Part shown: in pieces, positions 7,695 to 16,476 of the stretch
How the letters are laid out: the number at the start of each line of letters is the position of its first letter
How positions within the stretch are numbered: the first letter of the stretch is position 1
Origin: Lentisphaeria bacterium UBA1724
GTDB lineage: Bacteria > Verrucomicrobiota > Lentisphaeria > Oligosphaerales > Oligosphaeraceae
Assembly: GCA_002315885.1 (NCBI GenBank)
Contig: DCIO01000063.1
Location: 1 to 41,233 of the forward strand
DNA: 41,233 bases
Direction of reading: 5' to 3'
Program-made: the position numbers and the translations under genes
The notes under the pieces: model-generated
Seen by the model: only the letters and a program-made list of their open reading frames with translations
Databases searched by the model: none
What the model was told of the DNA's origin: nothing

Positions 7695-8228
7695 ATGCCG
7701 ACTCAATTTGAAAACACGCTAAAGGAATACATGGATATCTCCATGGAACTGATGAAAAAGAACGGCTCCGTCGCCCTGCGAGACCTCAAAGGAATCAGCA
7801 ATGCGGAATTCGACGCCATCTACGATCTCGGCGTCAATCTCTATAATGCCGGCAAATTGGATGACGCGGAGAAAGTCTTCCAGGGGATGGTTCTTCTCGA
7901 CCAGCTGGACGCCCGCTCCTGGCTGGCCTTCGGCGGTGTGGCACAGCGTCAGAGGAAATTCGACGAGGCAATTCGCAGATACGCAATGGCGGCATTCCTG
8001 GATCTGAATACCCCCGATGCGGCATACTACTCTGCGGAGTGCTTCCTGATGAAAAAGGACTACGCCCAGGCACGATACGCCGCCATGGCAGCCTTGGAAT
8101 ACGCCCCCGAGGGAAAGGCGGAAACCAAGAGCATCCGCGAAAAGGCGCTGGTCATGCTGGCCGCCATCAATTCCACGCACCCCGAATTGGCCAAGGCAGA
8201 CGAGGAAGAGGAAAAGCAGGAAGCGTAA
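7695..8228 (+). CDS. SycD/LcrH-type TPR chaperone for type III translocators
   Basis: A 177-residue protein with three consecutive TPR motifs covering about residues 45-150 ('IYDLGVNLYNAGKLDDAEKVF', 'SWLAFGGVAQRQRKFDEAIRRY', 'AAYYSAECFLMKKDYAQARYAA'; each shows the W/L-G-Y-A-P type spacing). The N-terminal helix 'LKEYMDISMELMKKNGSVALRDLKGIS' has the pattern of class II T3SS chaperones such as SycD, LcrH, SicA and IpgC, which bind both hydrophobic translocators in the cytosol before export. An AAGGAG ribosome-binding site precedes the ATG. The two translocator genes follow directly, which is the classical order and strongly supports the call. The tail is Glu/Lys-rich. Confidence 0.93.
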   Translation: MPTQFENTLKEYMDISMELMKKNGSVALRDLKGISNAEFDAIYDLGVNLYNAGKLDDAEKVFQGMVLLDQLDARSWLAFGGVAQRQRKFDEAIRRYAMAAFLDLNTPDAAYYSAECFLMKKDYAQARYAAMAALEYAPEGKAETKSIREKALVMLAAINSTHPELAKADEEEEKQEA

Positions 8229-8259
8229 TCATAATTTCAGATATTAAGGAGAACGAAAA

Positions 8260-9303
8260 ATGCCAATCGAAGCAATCAACGGCAACGAGAAGACGAACAG
8301 CAAAGAACTCTACGAGATGATGCTGAAGTTGATGGGACAGGATTCCACCAACGCCACCGAGACGGAAAAGGTCATCAGCCAGATGACGGAAATCCTGGCT
8401 CGCGAAGGACTGAAAATCTCCACCAACGGCACCAACGGGGCCAAGAGCGCCAGCGGCATTCAGCCCATCGCCAACGGTCCAACGCTGAAGACCTCCGGCA
8501 CAGACAAGGCCATCACCACCGAGTTACTGGAAAAACTCATCGCATTCCTCATGATGAAGAGCACCGACAAGCAAATCGAACTCTCCAGAAAGCGCATCGA
8601 AGGAAACCAGGCCGAAATCTCCGCACGCCACCAGGAACAGGTCAAGAAACTGGATGAAAGCATCCAGAAGGCAAAGGAGGCCGAAAAGCAGAAGAGACGA
8701 CGCAAGATCTTCGGCTGGCTCTTCGCTATCGTGGCGGTGGTCGTGGCGGCGGTCGTATGCGTGGCCACCGGCGGCTTGGCGGTAGGGCCCGTCGTCGGCG
8801 CACTGCTCGCCGTAGGCAGCGCCGTCCTTACCCAGACCGACTGCATGGAGAAACTCCAGGAAAAACTGATGAAGCATCTCATGGAAAAGCATGACATGGA
8901 CAAGAAGGAAGCCATGAAATGGGCGGGCATCATCATGCTGGGCATCAACCTGGCCGTCATGGCCGTCACCGCCGCCCTCACCGGTGGCGCAAGCGCCGGA
9001 GAGGCCTTCCAGACCGCAATGAAAGCCCTCAAAGTCGTTTCCCTGGGACTGACCGCCGCCAATGCATACACTTCCTTCGAGAGCACCTTCACCAACAAGG
9101 CGGCCGCGGATGCACAAGTCGACCTCACCCTCCTGAATAAAATCCTCCAGCAACTCCAGCAGAGAATGGATGAGGAAGAGGAGGAACTCAAGAAACTCAT
9201 CGATTTGCTCCAGAGCTCCTTCACCGGACTGGCCAGCCTCATTGAAAAAGACGCCAACGCCATGGACGAAATCTCCGCAAAACTGGGAGCCATGGGAGTG
9301 TAA
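8260..9303 (+). CDS. sctE: Type III secretion translocator SctE (YopB/SseC-like)
   Basis: A 347-residue protein with a long N-terminal helical region (about residues 80-147) rich in charged heptads, then a large hydrophobic region: a first hairpin at about 150-190 ('WLFAIVAVVVAAVVCVATGG' core) and a second hydrophobic segment at about 221-247, followed by C-terminal coiled coil. This order is that of the large pore-forming translocators YopB, SseC and IpaB, which insert in the host membrane. The start has AAGGAG upstream. It follows its TPR chaperone by 31 bp and precedes the second translocator by 99 bp. Effector identity is excluded by the characteristic hydrophobic core between coiled coils. 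Confidence 0.9.
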   Translation: MPIEAINGNEKTNSKELYEMMLKLMGQDSTNATETEKVISQMTEILAREGLKISTNGTNGAKSASGIQPIANGPTLKTSGTDKAITTELLEKLIAFLMMKSTDKQIELSRKRIEGNQAEISARHQEQVKKLDESIQKAKEAEKQKRRRKIFGWLFAIVAVVVAAVVCVATGGLAVGPVVGALLAVGSAVLTQTDCMEKLQEKLMKHLMEKHDMDKKEAMKWAGIIMLGINLAVMAVTAALTGGASAGEAFQTAMKALKVVSLGLTAANAYTSFESTFTNKAAADAQVDLTLLNKILQQLQQRMDEEEEELKKLIDLLQSSFTGLASLIEKDANAMDEISAKLGAMGV

Positions 9304-9316
9304 TCACACACGGCGC

Positions 9317-9344
9317 GACGGACAGGGACAATCTCCTGGCCGTC
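9317..9344 (+). other. Hairpin in the sctE-sctB intergenic region
   Basis: GACGG (9317-9321) pairs with CCGTC (9340-9344), then CAGG (9323-9326) with CCTG across an 8-base loop, with one internal mismatch. No T tract follows, so it does not look like a terminator. It could act in mRNA processing or in setting the ratio of the two translocators. Confidence 0.4.
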
Positions 9345-9402
9345 ACGCATTCCTCCCACTTGAACTATATCCTCACAACTTCATAAGGGAAAGGACAATA
9401 CC

Positions 9403-10764
9403 ATGGGAATTCAAAACGTTAATGGGGGCACCCAGAACAATGCAAACGTCGGACAATACGACGAGTTGATGAAGAAACTCAATTCCCAAGGGGCCACCCA
9501 GGTCGCCCCGGGAACCAAGGAAACCAAGGCTGCCGCTCCTGGACTGGGAATGAATGGCCCTGCGGTCGTCATCACTGACGCGCCACAAGACCCCGCAGCT
9601 CCCGCAAACGCGGACCAAAAGCAATCCACGACTTTCACCGAACTGGCACAGGCAATGCACTCCTTCCGTGAAGCCGATGCAAAACTGGGAACCGCGATTC
9701 AGCAATTCATGGCGAAATACAACCTGACCGAACAGGATTGCATCAATTTCCTGGAGAAGGCCCTCAATGAAGGAAAAGGCAACGCCACGGATAACTCCGC
9801 CACCCAGGCCGCCACGACAAAAATGCTTGCGTCCACTGGTTCCAGCGCCATGGGCAAAATCATGTTCGATCTCTACTCCTTGCTGGCATTGATGCAGGAG
9901 ACCGCCCAGAAAGAGCGCAATGCGGCACGTCTCATCCGTTCCGAACAAAGCCTGCAGATCCAGCAGGCAATCACAGAACAGGCCGACATGCAGCGATACG
10001 CCGCAAAGTTGGGGCTGTTCTTCGGTCTCGCGTCCGCCGTGATTTCCGGCATCCAAGCCCTCCACGGCTTCATCCAGACTGGAAGAGGCATGACGCAGGA
10101 AACAAACCTCCGCAATGAATACGGCGTCAACCAGGCAGGAAAGGATTTCACGGCGGCCTCCACCGCCGCCAAGCCCGCACTCGAAGCCAAAAATGCCTTG
10201 AGCCAGGCGCAGGTGAACATGGAGAAAACTCTTCCCGAACCCCAATCCACTCAGGTCAAAACCGATTGTGCGGGCGGCGCCAAGACAAAGGCTGAAATCC
10301 TCGGAGAAATTGACCAGAATGCGGAATTGACCCCCGCGCAGAAGGATCTGGCAAAGGCATACACCGAGGCATTCTTCACCAACAAGGAAGTCCTGGACAA
10401 TGGCGGTGCGGTCGCGCTCCAAAACTACACGAGTGCAAAGACGGAACTCACCGCCAGGACCGAATCCATGAAGATGGATGCCGGCTACGCAAAGGCAAAC
10501 CAACTGCAGGACATCCAGGGCATCCGCGCCTTGAGATACGGAGCACTCACAAAATTGGTAGAATCCGTCGGACAGGGCTGGGCGGGCATCAAGAACGCCG
10601 AAGCCACAGAAAAAGGCGCAGACATCAAGCGCGCCGAGGAAGAGATGGAACAAATCAAGGATCTCTTCAAACAGCATGAGGACATCATCCAGACCGTCCT
10701 CTCCACCCTGAAGGCTATCCAGCAGGCGGAATCCCAGACCATCCAGGGGATGTTCCGAGCATAA
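9403..10764 (+). CDS. sctB: Second type III translocator, SctB (YopD-like) candidate
   Basis: A 453-residue protein, Ala/Gln/Thr-rich, with one clear hydrophobic segment at about residues 203-225 ('LGLFFGLASAVISGIQAL'). It is preceded by an amphipathic helical region (about 145-195) and followed by long helices ending in an acidic coiled coil (about 405-440). A single membrane segment with flanking helices, and the position last in a chaperone-SctE-SctB operon, fit the small translocator partner (YopD/SseD/IpaC class). It is longer than most SctB proteins (about 300), so it could also be a divergent secreted component. A strong terminator follows 33 bp after the stop. Confidence 0.75.
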   Translation: MGIQNVNGGTQNNANVGQYDELMKKLNSQGATQVAPGTKETKAAAPGLGMNGPAVVITDAPQDPAAPANADQKQSTTFTELAQAMHSFREADAKLGTAIQQFMAKYNLTEQDCINFLEKALNEGKGNATDNSATQAATTKMLASTGSSAMGKIMFDLYSLLALMQETAQKERNAARLIRSEQSLQIQQAITEQADMQRYAAKLGLFFGLASAVISGIQALHGFIQTGRGMTQETNLRNEYGVNQAGKDFTAASTAAKPALEAKNALSQAQVNMEKTLPEPQSTQVKTDCAGGAKTKAEILGEIDQNAELTPAQKDLAKAYTEAFFTNKEVLDNGGAVALQNYTSAKTELTARTESMKMDAGYAKANQLQDIQGIRALRYGALTKLVESVGQGWAGIKNAEATEKGADIKRAEEEMEQIKDLFKQHEDIIQTVLSTLKAIQQAESQTIQGMFRA

Positions 10765-10797
10765 GACACCAACCTCTGAGCAAAATCCGGAATATCA

Positions 10798-10838
10798 GGC
10801 GACCATGGGGCAAAATTGCCCTGTGGCCGCCTTTCGTG
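10798..10838 (+). terminator. Strong intrinsic terminator closing the translocator operon
   Basis: A near-perfect hairpin spans 10798-10831: GGCG pairs with CGCC at the base, one A-C mismatch, then CCA and the GGGCAA/TTGCCC top, with two G-T pairs. The run TTTCGTGTTT follows. It separates the T3SS operon from paaK. Confidence 0.8.
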
Positions 10839-10867
10839 TTTATATATCACGGGCCGTAGTCGCATTC

Positions 10868-10880
10868 CGTATTATAGTAT
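10868..10880 (+). promoter_or_regulatory. Promoter-like box (CGTATTATAGTAT) upstream of paaK
   Basis: The TATAGTAT core at 10873-10880, preceded by TTCCGTAT, lies about 58 bases before the paaK start, just after the terminator. It matches the boxes at 5115-5124 (minus) and 7631-7638. No convincing -35 element is visible. Confidence 0.5.
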
Positions 10881-10938
10881 GTCTGTTTATGTCTTCTCCT
10901 ACGGAGAAAGGCTGTCGAAATTGAAGGAATGAACTACA

Positions 10939-12258
10939 ATGGAAAATACTGCCAAGCCTTCCAACCCATTGTCTCAGAAGGATTTCATGGAGCGTCCCCA
11001 GCTGGAGGCGCTCCAGTTTGAGCGCCTCCAGAAGATTGTCAAACACGCCTACGAGCACAGCCCCTTCTACACCAAGGCATTTGATGCCAAGGGTCTGAAG
11101 CCCGAGGACATCCGTTGCCTGGCGGACATCGTCAAGCTGCCCTTTACCCAGAAGACCGACCTGCGGGACAACTATCCCTACGGTCTCAACGCGGTTCCCC
11201 GCTCCGAGATCGTCCGTCTTCATGCCTCCAGCGGCACCACGGGAAAGCCCATCGTGGTTTCCTACACCCGTGGGGACCTGGAGACCTGGAGTGAGACTGC
11301 GGCACGGTGCTTCCTGATGGGTGGCGTCACAGAAGAGGACATCGCGGTCATCGGCTATGGATACAGCCTTTTCACGGGAGGCATGGGTGCTCATCAGGGT
11401 ATGGAACGCGTGGGTGCCACTGTCATTCCCCAGGGTGGCGGCAACACGGAAAAGCTCTGCATGCTCATCCAAGACCTGGGCGTCACCACCATCTGCTGCA
11501 CGCCCTCCTTCTTCATCCACTTGATGGAGGTCGCGGAGAAGCTAGGCATCGACCTACGCAAATCCACCCTCAGACACGGCTTCTTCGGAGCGGAGCCCTG
11601 GACTGACGAAATGCGCCAGCGCATGGAACAGGGCACGGGCATCAAGACACACGACATCTTCGGACTCTCCGAAATCATGGGGCCTGGCGTGGCAGGCGGC
11701 TGTGACGGACGTCCTGGCATGCACATCTTCGAAGACCACTACTTCCCGGAAATCGTGGATCCGCAAACCGGCGAACAACTGCCTCCTGGCTGCGAAGGCG
11801 AGCTCGTTCTCACCACCCTGGACAAGTGGGCCATGCCGCTGCTGCGCTACCGCACCCACGACATCACACGGCTCACCTACGAGCGCTGCTCCTGCGGGCG
11901 GACCCTCGTCCACATGGACCCCATCCGCAGGCGTTCCGACGACATGCTGATTGTCCGTGGCGTCAACCTCTTCCCCTCCCAGGTGGAGGCGCTGCTGTTG
12001 CAGGTCAAGGGCATCGTCCCCCACTACGAGTTGGTGGTCACCCGGGAAGGCGCCATGGACGACCTGGAAGTCCGTGTGGAAGTCACCCCCGAGCTCTTCG
12101 GCGACCAGGTCTCCGTGCTGGAATCCCTGCGGAAGGAGATTTCGCTGAAGATCAAGAGCATGATTGGCATCAACGCCAAAATCACTTTAGTGGAGCCCGG
12201 TTCCATCGCTAGAAGCGCAGGCAAGACCAAGCACGTCATCGACAAGCGCCAGAAATAA
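10939..12258 (+). CDS. paaK: Phenylacetate-CoA ligase family adenylate-forming enzyme
   Basis: A 439-residue ANL-superfamily enzyme. The ATP-binding loop 'ASSGTTGKPIVVSY' is at about residues 96-109; further family blocks are 'GYGYSLFTGGMGAHQG', 'FGLSEIMGPG' and 'RYRTHDITRL', and the C-terminal domain opens with 'RSDDMLIVRGVNLFPSQVE'. All are typical of PaaK, which activates phenylacetate or another aryl acid to its CoA thioester in the cytosol. Anaerobes often carry paaK next to an ACT-domain gene, as here (23 bp apart), in connection with aryl acids from aromatic amino acids. The length matches the family (430-440). The exact substrate cannot be read from the sequence. Confidence 0.95.
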   Translation: MENTAKPSNPLSQKDFMERPQLEALQFERLQKIVKHAYEHSPFYTKAFDAKGLKPEDIRCLADIVKLPFTQKTDLRDNYPYGLNAVPRSEIVRLHASSGTTGKPIVVSYTRGDLETWSETAARCFLMGGVTEEDIAVIGYGYSLFTGGMGAHQGMERVGATVIPQGGGNTEKLCMLIQDLGVTTICCTPSFFIHLMEVAEKLGIDLRKSTLRHGFFGAEPWTDEMRQRMEQGTGIKTHDIFGLSEIMGPGVAGGCDGRPGMHIFEDHYFPEIVDPQTGEQLPPGCEGELVLTTLDKWAMPLLRYRTHDITRLTYERCSCGRTLVHMDPIRRRSDDMLIVRGVNLFPSQVEALLLQVKGIVPHYELVVTREGAMDDLEVRVEVTPELFGDQVSVLESLRKEISLKIKSMIGINAKITLVEPGSIARSAGKTKHVIDKRQK

Positions 12259-12280
12259 CCCCAACCGAAGGAGCACGCAA

Positions 12281-12703
12281 ATGGAAATCAAACAGCTCTC
12301 CATTTTCCTGGAAAATCGTGTCGGCAGACTGGCCGAGGTCACGAAGATCCTCGGCGAAGCCACCGTGGACATCCTGGCCATCTCCATCGCAGATACCGCG
12401 GATTTCGGCATCCTCCGATTGCTGGTGGATGATGTGGACAAGGCAGTCGCCGCCCTGAAAGCCCAGGGTGTGGTCTGCGCGGTCCACTCCGTCACCGTGG
12501 TCTCCGTGGATGGCGTCCCAGGCGGCCTGGCGAAAGTGCTGGGGACTTTGGATGCCGCGGGCATCAACGTGGAATACATGTACACCGTCTCCCAGAAGAA
12601 GACTCCCGACCCGATGATGGTCTTCCGTTTCGGCAACGAAGCCAAGGCACTGGATGCCCTCAAAGCCGCAGGCATCAAAATCCTGGCTTTTGACGAACTC
12701 TAG
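12281..12703 (+). CDS. Tandem ACT-domain protein
   Basis: A 140-residue protein made of two ACT domains: residues 1-68 ('MEIKQLSIFLENRVGRLAEVTKIL' region with the N-R-x-G-R-L turn) and 70-140 ('VDGVPGGLAKVLGTLDAAGINVEYMY'). ACT domains bind amino acids and regulate enzymes. This architecture is commonly linked to phenylacetate-CoA ligase genes, with which it forms an apparent operon; it may sense an aromatic amino acid. A good AAGGAG lies before the ATG. No catalytic domain is attached. Confidence 0.92.
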   Translation: MEIKQLSIFLENRVGRLAEVTKILGEATVDILAISIADTADFGILRLLVDDVDKAVAALKAQGVVCAVHSVTVVSVDGVPGGLAKVLGTLDAAGINVEYMYTVSQKKTPDPMMVFRFGNEAKALDALKAAGIKILAFDEL

Positions 12704-12715
12704 AAACGGAACGGG

Positions 12716-13630
12716 ATGGACTGGATTGGTCTGGCATCTGGCTTTCTGACCGCGCTACTCTCCGCAGGGGCGTTCCTCTCCTCCACCTGGGCGCTCAAAC
12801 GCACGCCGGGACTCACCTCCAGCGGGCTGATGTTGAATGCCGCGCTGGTCATGGGACTCCTGGCATGGGCGCTCCTGCTGGGCTTCTGGGATAGCAGACT
12901 CTTCACCGAGGGATTTCTGGACAGAGTCCCCATCCTGATTGGCTCCACACTCTTTTTCAGCCTGGGACAAATTGCCATCTTCGCCGCCCAGAAACACGTG
13001 GAGGCCTCACGCATCGTCCCGCTTCTGGGTCTGAAACTGCCGTTGCTGGCGGTCATTTCGGTCATCTGCTTTGAGGAGCACATCGGGATTTTTCAGATTC
13101 TCGCCATCGCCCTGGCCATCCTGGCGGCATTCGTCCTGAACAACGCGGGGAAGGCGATTCCCCTCAAAGCCCTGGGATACGTCCTGGGCGGCTCCTGTGC
13201 ATTCTGCCTTTCCGACATCTGTCTGACTTTGCTGACCAAGCGTCTCCACAGCGAACTGGGCTTCTCCATGGAACTGGCCGCACTGCACTGCACTGCTCTC
13301 ACATACATCCTGCTTGGCATCACTGCCGCGGCAATCCTGCCCCAACAACGGAAGGCATTCACCCGCTCCGCAATCCTTCATAGCATCCCATACTCTGTCT
13401 TCTGGATTACTTGCATCGTGGTGCTGAGTTTCTGCTTCGGCAGACTGGGCACCGTCAACGGCATCATCCTGCAAAATACCCGCGGAGTTTTTGCCGTCAT
13501 CTTGACGCCCATCTGCATCTGGTTTGGATGCACCGCTCTGGAAAACAAGATGTCCCCCGCCATCTTCTGGCGCCGCATGGCAGCCGCGCTGATGGTCCTG
13601 GGCGCAGTCTTCCTCTACAACTTCCGCTGA
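12716..13630 (+). CDS. EamA/DMT-family membrane transporter
   Basis: A 304-residue protein with about ten hydrophobic segments arranged as two halves of five, the fold of the drug/metabolite transporter superfamily. The first half ends with the typical '...ILAIALAILAAFVLN' helix and the second with '...RMAAALMVLGAVFLYN', the paired EamA ending. The start is 13 bp after the ACT gene. The substrate is unknown; neighbours suggest but do not show a metabolite linked to aromatic compounds. The stop is 21 bp before ftsK. Confidence 0.85.
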   Translation: MDWIGLASGFLTALLSAGAFLSSTWALKRTPGLTSSGLMLNAALVMGLLAWALLLGFWDSRLFTEGFLDRVPILIGSTLFFSLGQIAIFAAQKHVEASRIVPLLGLKLPLLAVISVICFEEHIGIFQILAIALAILAAFVLNNAGKAIPLKALGYVLGGSCAFCLSDICLTLLTKRLHSELGFSMELAALHCTALTYILLGITAAAILPQQRKAFTRSAILHSIPYSVFWITCIVVLSFCFGRLGTVNGIILQNTRGVFAVILTPICIWFGCTALENKMSPAIFWRRMAAALMVLGAVFLYNFR

Positions 13631-13650
13631 AAAGAATTTTTCTTCTACAC

Positions 13651-16461
13651 ATGCCTGAATATCCGAATCAAAATCTTCTTGACCTGGATGGAAACGACGA
13701 AAAGAACCAGGCCTTCCGCATCTACCGCGTGGTCCTGCTGGTCCTGCTCGTCATCGCCGCATTTTCCCTGCTTCCCTTCTATCCCGCCGATATGGATTAC
13801 TTTGCGGGAGGCGTGGATAGCGTCGCCTACCCCAACAACCTCATTGGCGCCGTGGGAGCGCACTTCGGCTGGGCATGCCTGGTGACCCTGGGCCTGGCCG
13901 CCTATCCACTGCTTTTCCTGGCCATCGTATGCTGCCTCAGACGACTCCTGTGGCGCAAAAAACTCCTCCCCCGTAAATGGGACTACCTGCTGGCGATTCC
14001 GCTCTTTGGCGTGGGAGTCTCCCTCATGCTGGGCATTTGGCCCACCGCATTTGAAGGCCTGACAACCGCCCTCAACATCCGCAGCATCCCTGGCGGCGTC
14101 GTGGGGCAGCTCTTCTGCGAGCCAGGGCACGGTCTGATCCACAGGCTCCTTTCCACCTTCGGATGCTTTGTCATCGCCGCTACCATCATCATCCTCACCC
14201 TGTCCATCATCTGGAAATACGACTGGATGGAACTCCTGATGCCACAGTGGGAGAAGTATCTGGAGAAGCGCCGTGCCGACCACGAAGCCATGCTCAAGAG
14301 AGTCCAGGAAGAAGAACTGGCCCGCATGCAGCAACAGGCGGAATTGGCCCAACAACAGCAGGCCCAACAGCCCTGGCCACAGCAACCCCAGTCCCCGCAA
14401 TTCCAGCAACCGCAGCAGCCCTGGCCTCAGCAACCACAGCCCGCGCAATTCCAGCAACCGCAACAGCCCTCCTGGCCACAGCAACCCCAGCCCGCTCAAT
14501 TCCAGCAGCCTCAGCAACCCATAACGCAGCCCCAGGAGGTATTCGCCACACAGATTTCCGTGCCGCAGCCCTCCGCGGAGGCGGGCTTCCGAATGCGCCG
14601 CGGCCAGGCTTCCATTGACGCGGCACGGCAAGCCGCCGAGGCAATCTACGGCACTCAGCCGCAACCTCAGCCCCCTGCGCCTCCCCGCAGGCCCTACGAG
14701 CCCGTTGTCCAGCAACCGCCCCTGATGCAGCCCGAGTTGCCTCAGCAGCCCGTGACGCCCATGCCTGCTCCCGCGCCCGTGGTTCCGCCACCCCAGCCGA
14801 TGTCCATGTCGTCCCAGCAGCCCATGCCTTCCGCCGCTGGCGCGTTCCCCGAAGCGAACGCCTATACCCTCCCCCAGGCGCTGGCCTTCTACCAGCCCCT
14901 CCAAAGCAACAAACAGGAACTGGATAGCGCAAAGGAAATTTCGGACAGCCGCGAGACCCTCCAGCGCACCCTGGATGAATTCGGGATGGACGCCGAGGTG
15001 GTGGATGCCATCCCTGGCCCCCAGGTCACCCTCTACGAGATCCAGATGGGCTCTGGCGTTCCCCTTTCCAGGCTGGGCGGTCTCCAGGACAACCTCTCCA
15101 TGGCCCTGAGAGCCAGCCGCGCCATCCGTATGCTTCTGCCCATTCCCGGCAAGGACCGGGCGGGCATCGAAGTCCCCAACCGGGTCCGCAAGACTGTCTG
15201 CGCCCACGAGCTCTTCTCCTCGGACACCTGGACCAAGACTCGCATGCACATCCCACTGATGCTGGGCAAGAACATCAATGGCGGCGTCTGCATGCTGGAC
15301 CTCCAGAAAGCCCCACACCTGCTGGTGGCAGGCGCCACGGGCAGCGGCAAATCCGTCTGCATGAATCTGATGATCCAATCCATGCTCCTGCGCTTCCCGC
15401 CAGACAAGCTGAAGCTCATCCTCTTCGATCCCAAGTTCCTGGAATTCGCGCCATACAGCAAGCTCCCGCATCTGGTCTCACCCATCATCAACGAAGCCGA
15501 CCAGGTCGCCATCGTCCTCAACTGGGCGTGCCGCGAAATGGACAAGCGCTACAAGCAGCTGGCCGCAGTAGGCGTCAAGCAGCTGGATGAATTCAATGCC
15601 AGACCCAATCCTACCGCAGAAGTGCGAGACGGAGACGGGGACCTGGTGCCCGCCTCCCTTCCCTACCTGGTCATCATCATCGACGAGCTGGCCGACATCA
15701 TCGCACGCGCCAAAAAGGAAGTGGATGTGGCCTTGGGACGACTGGCAGGAAAGGCCCGCGCCGCGGGTATCCACATGATCGTCGCCACCCAGCGTCCCTC
15801 CTCCGATGTCATCACTGGCGTCATCAAGAGCAACTTCCCACAGCGCATCGCTTTGCAGGTTACCGACCAGGTCAACTCCCGCGTCATTCTGGACAGCAAG
15901 GGCGCGGAGAACCTCCTGGGACAGGGAGACATGCTCTACAGCACAGGCGCCGCAGACTGCGAACGCATCCAGTGCGGGTGGGTCACCAATGACGAAATCG
16001 CCTCCGTGGCAAATGCCTGCGCATCCCAGGATGAGCAGCATTTTGACGAAAGCCTCATGCGTGCCCTGGAAGCCAGGAACATCGAGGGCGAAGGCGCCGG
16101 CGCGGAAGGCGGCGACCTGGTGCCTGGTGGCGAATACGACGAATACACCAGCGAAGACGCGGATCCCATGGACCGGCTGGTCAAGCAGGCCCTGGGCGTC
16201 CTGGAACGCACCAAGCGCCCCACCATCTCCATCATACAGCGACAGCTCCGCATCGGCTACAACAAGGCCGCCGATGTGGTGGACGAATTGGAGACCCGGG
16301 GATACATCGGCCCGCAGCCCATCTCCGGACTCCGGGAAATCTACTGGGACAACTTCCCTGGCCACGGCGGCGGGGCACCCCAGGAGACCTACGAGGAACC
16401 CACCACGAACGACGGTGTGGTCCCGCCCTCGGATGCGGAAGAACCTCCGGAAGAATTCTAG
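13651..16461 (+). CDS. ftsK: DNA translocase FtsK
   Basis: A 936-residue protein. Start chosen at 13651 because it follows the EamA stop and gives a normal N-terminus; frame extends upstream only into the EamA gene. Four membrane segments occupy about residues 25-195, a Gln/Pro-rich linker runs to about 400, then come the FtsK alpha/beta motor domains and the gamma winged helix (about 840-900, 'PTISIIQRQLRIGYNKAADVVDELETRG' region). Walker A is GATGSGKS at 561-568, Walker B ends in D678-E679 ('VIIIDELAD'), and 'VATQRPSSDVITG' is the usual sensor block. FtsK pumps chromosomal DNA at the division septum toward XerCD/dif. The linker contains a 16-residue tandem repeat. A second FtsK-like gene lies 643 bp downstream. 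Confidence 0.96.
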   Translation: MPEYPNQNLLDLDGNDEKNQAFRIYRVVLLVLLVIAAFSLLPFYPADMDYFAGGVDSVAYPNNLIGAVGAHFGWACLVTLGLAAYPLLFLAIVCCLRRLLWRKKLLPRKWDYLLAIPLFGVGVSLMLGIWPTAFEGLTTALNIRSIPGGVVGQLFCEPGHGLIHRLLSTFGCFVIAATIIILTLSIIWKYDWMELLMPQWEKYLEKRRADHEAMLKRVQEEELARMQQQAELAQQQQAQQPWPQQPQSPQFQQPQQPWPQQPQPAQFQQPQQPSWPQQPQPAQFQQPQQPITQPQEVFATQISVPQPSAEAGFRMRRGQASIDAARQAAEAIYGTQPQPQPPAPPRRPYEPVVQQPPLMQPELPQQPVTPMPAPAPVVPPPQPMSMSSQQPMPSAAGAFPEANAYTLPQALAFYQPLQSNKQELDSAKEISDSRETLQRTLDEFGMDAEVVDAIPGPQVTLYEIQMGSGVPLSRLGGLQDNLSMALRASRAIRMLLPIPGKDRAGIEVPNRVRKTVCAHELFSSDTWTKTRMHIPLMLGKNINGGVCMLDLQKAPHLLVAGATGSGKSVCMNLMIQSMLLRFPPDKLKLILFDPKFLEFAPYSKLPHLVSPIINEADQVAIVLNWACREMDKRYKQLAAVGVKQLDEFNARPNPTAEVRDGDGDLVPASLPYLVIIIDELADIIARAKKEVDVALGRLAGKARAAGIHMIVATQRPSSDVITGVIKSNFPQRIALQVTDQVNSRVILDSKGAENLLGQGDMLYSTGAADCERIQCGWVTNDEIASVANACASQDEQHFDESLMRALEARNIEGEGAGAEGGDLVPGGEYDEYTSEDADPMDRLVKQALGVLERTKRPTISIIQRQLRIGYNKAADVVDELETRGYIGPQPISGLREIYWDNFPGHGGGAPQETYEEPTTNDGVVPPSDAEEPPEEF
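14371..14517 (+). repeat. Tandem 48-bp repeat encoding the Gln/Pro linker of FtsK
   Basis: Three in-frame units: 14371-14418, 14419-14466 and 14467-14517, the last with one extra codon. They encode PWPQQPQxxQFQQPQQ-type 16-17-residue units. Synonymous differences between units show that the array is not brand new. Low-complexity linkers are common in FtsK and are assumed to act as flexible tethers. Confidence 0.85.
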
Positions 16462-16476
16462 GCACACAGCCATTAC

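Noticed and set aside
8460..9359. 299-residue minus-strand frame
   Set aside because: Opposite the SctE translocator gene, which has chaperone context and the expected hydrophobic architecture.
13645..15471. 608-residue open frame on the minus strand
   Set aside because: Antisense to ftsK; the Leu/Gly-rich repeats mirror the Gln/Pro linker of FtsK and no family pattern is visible.
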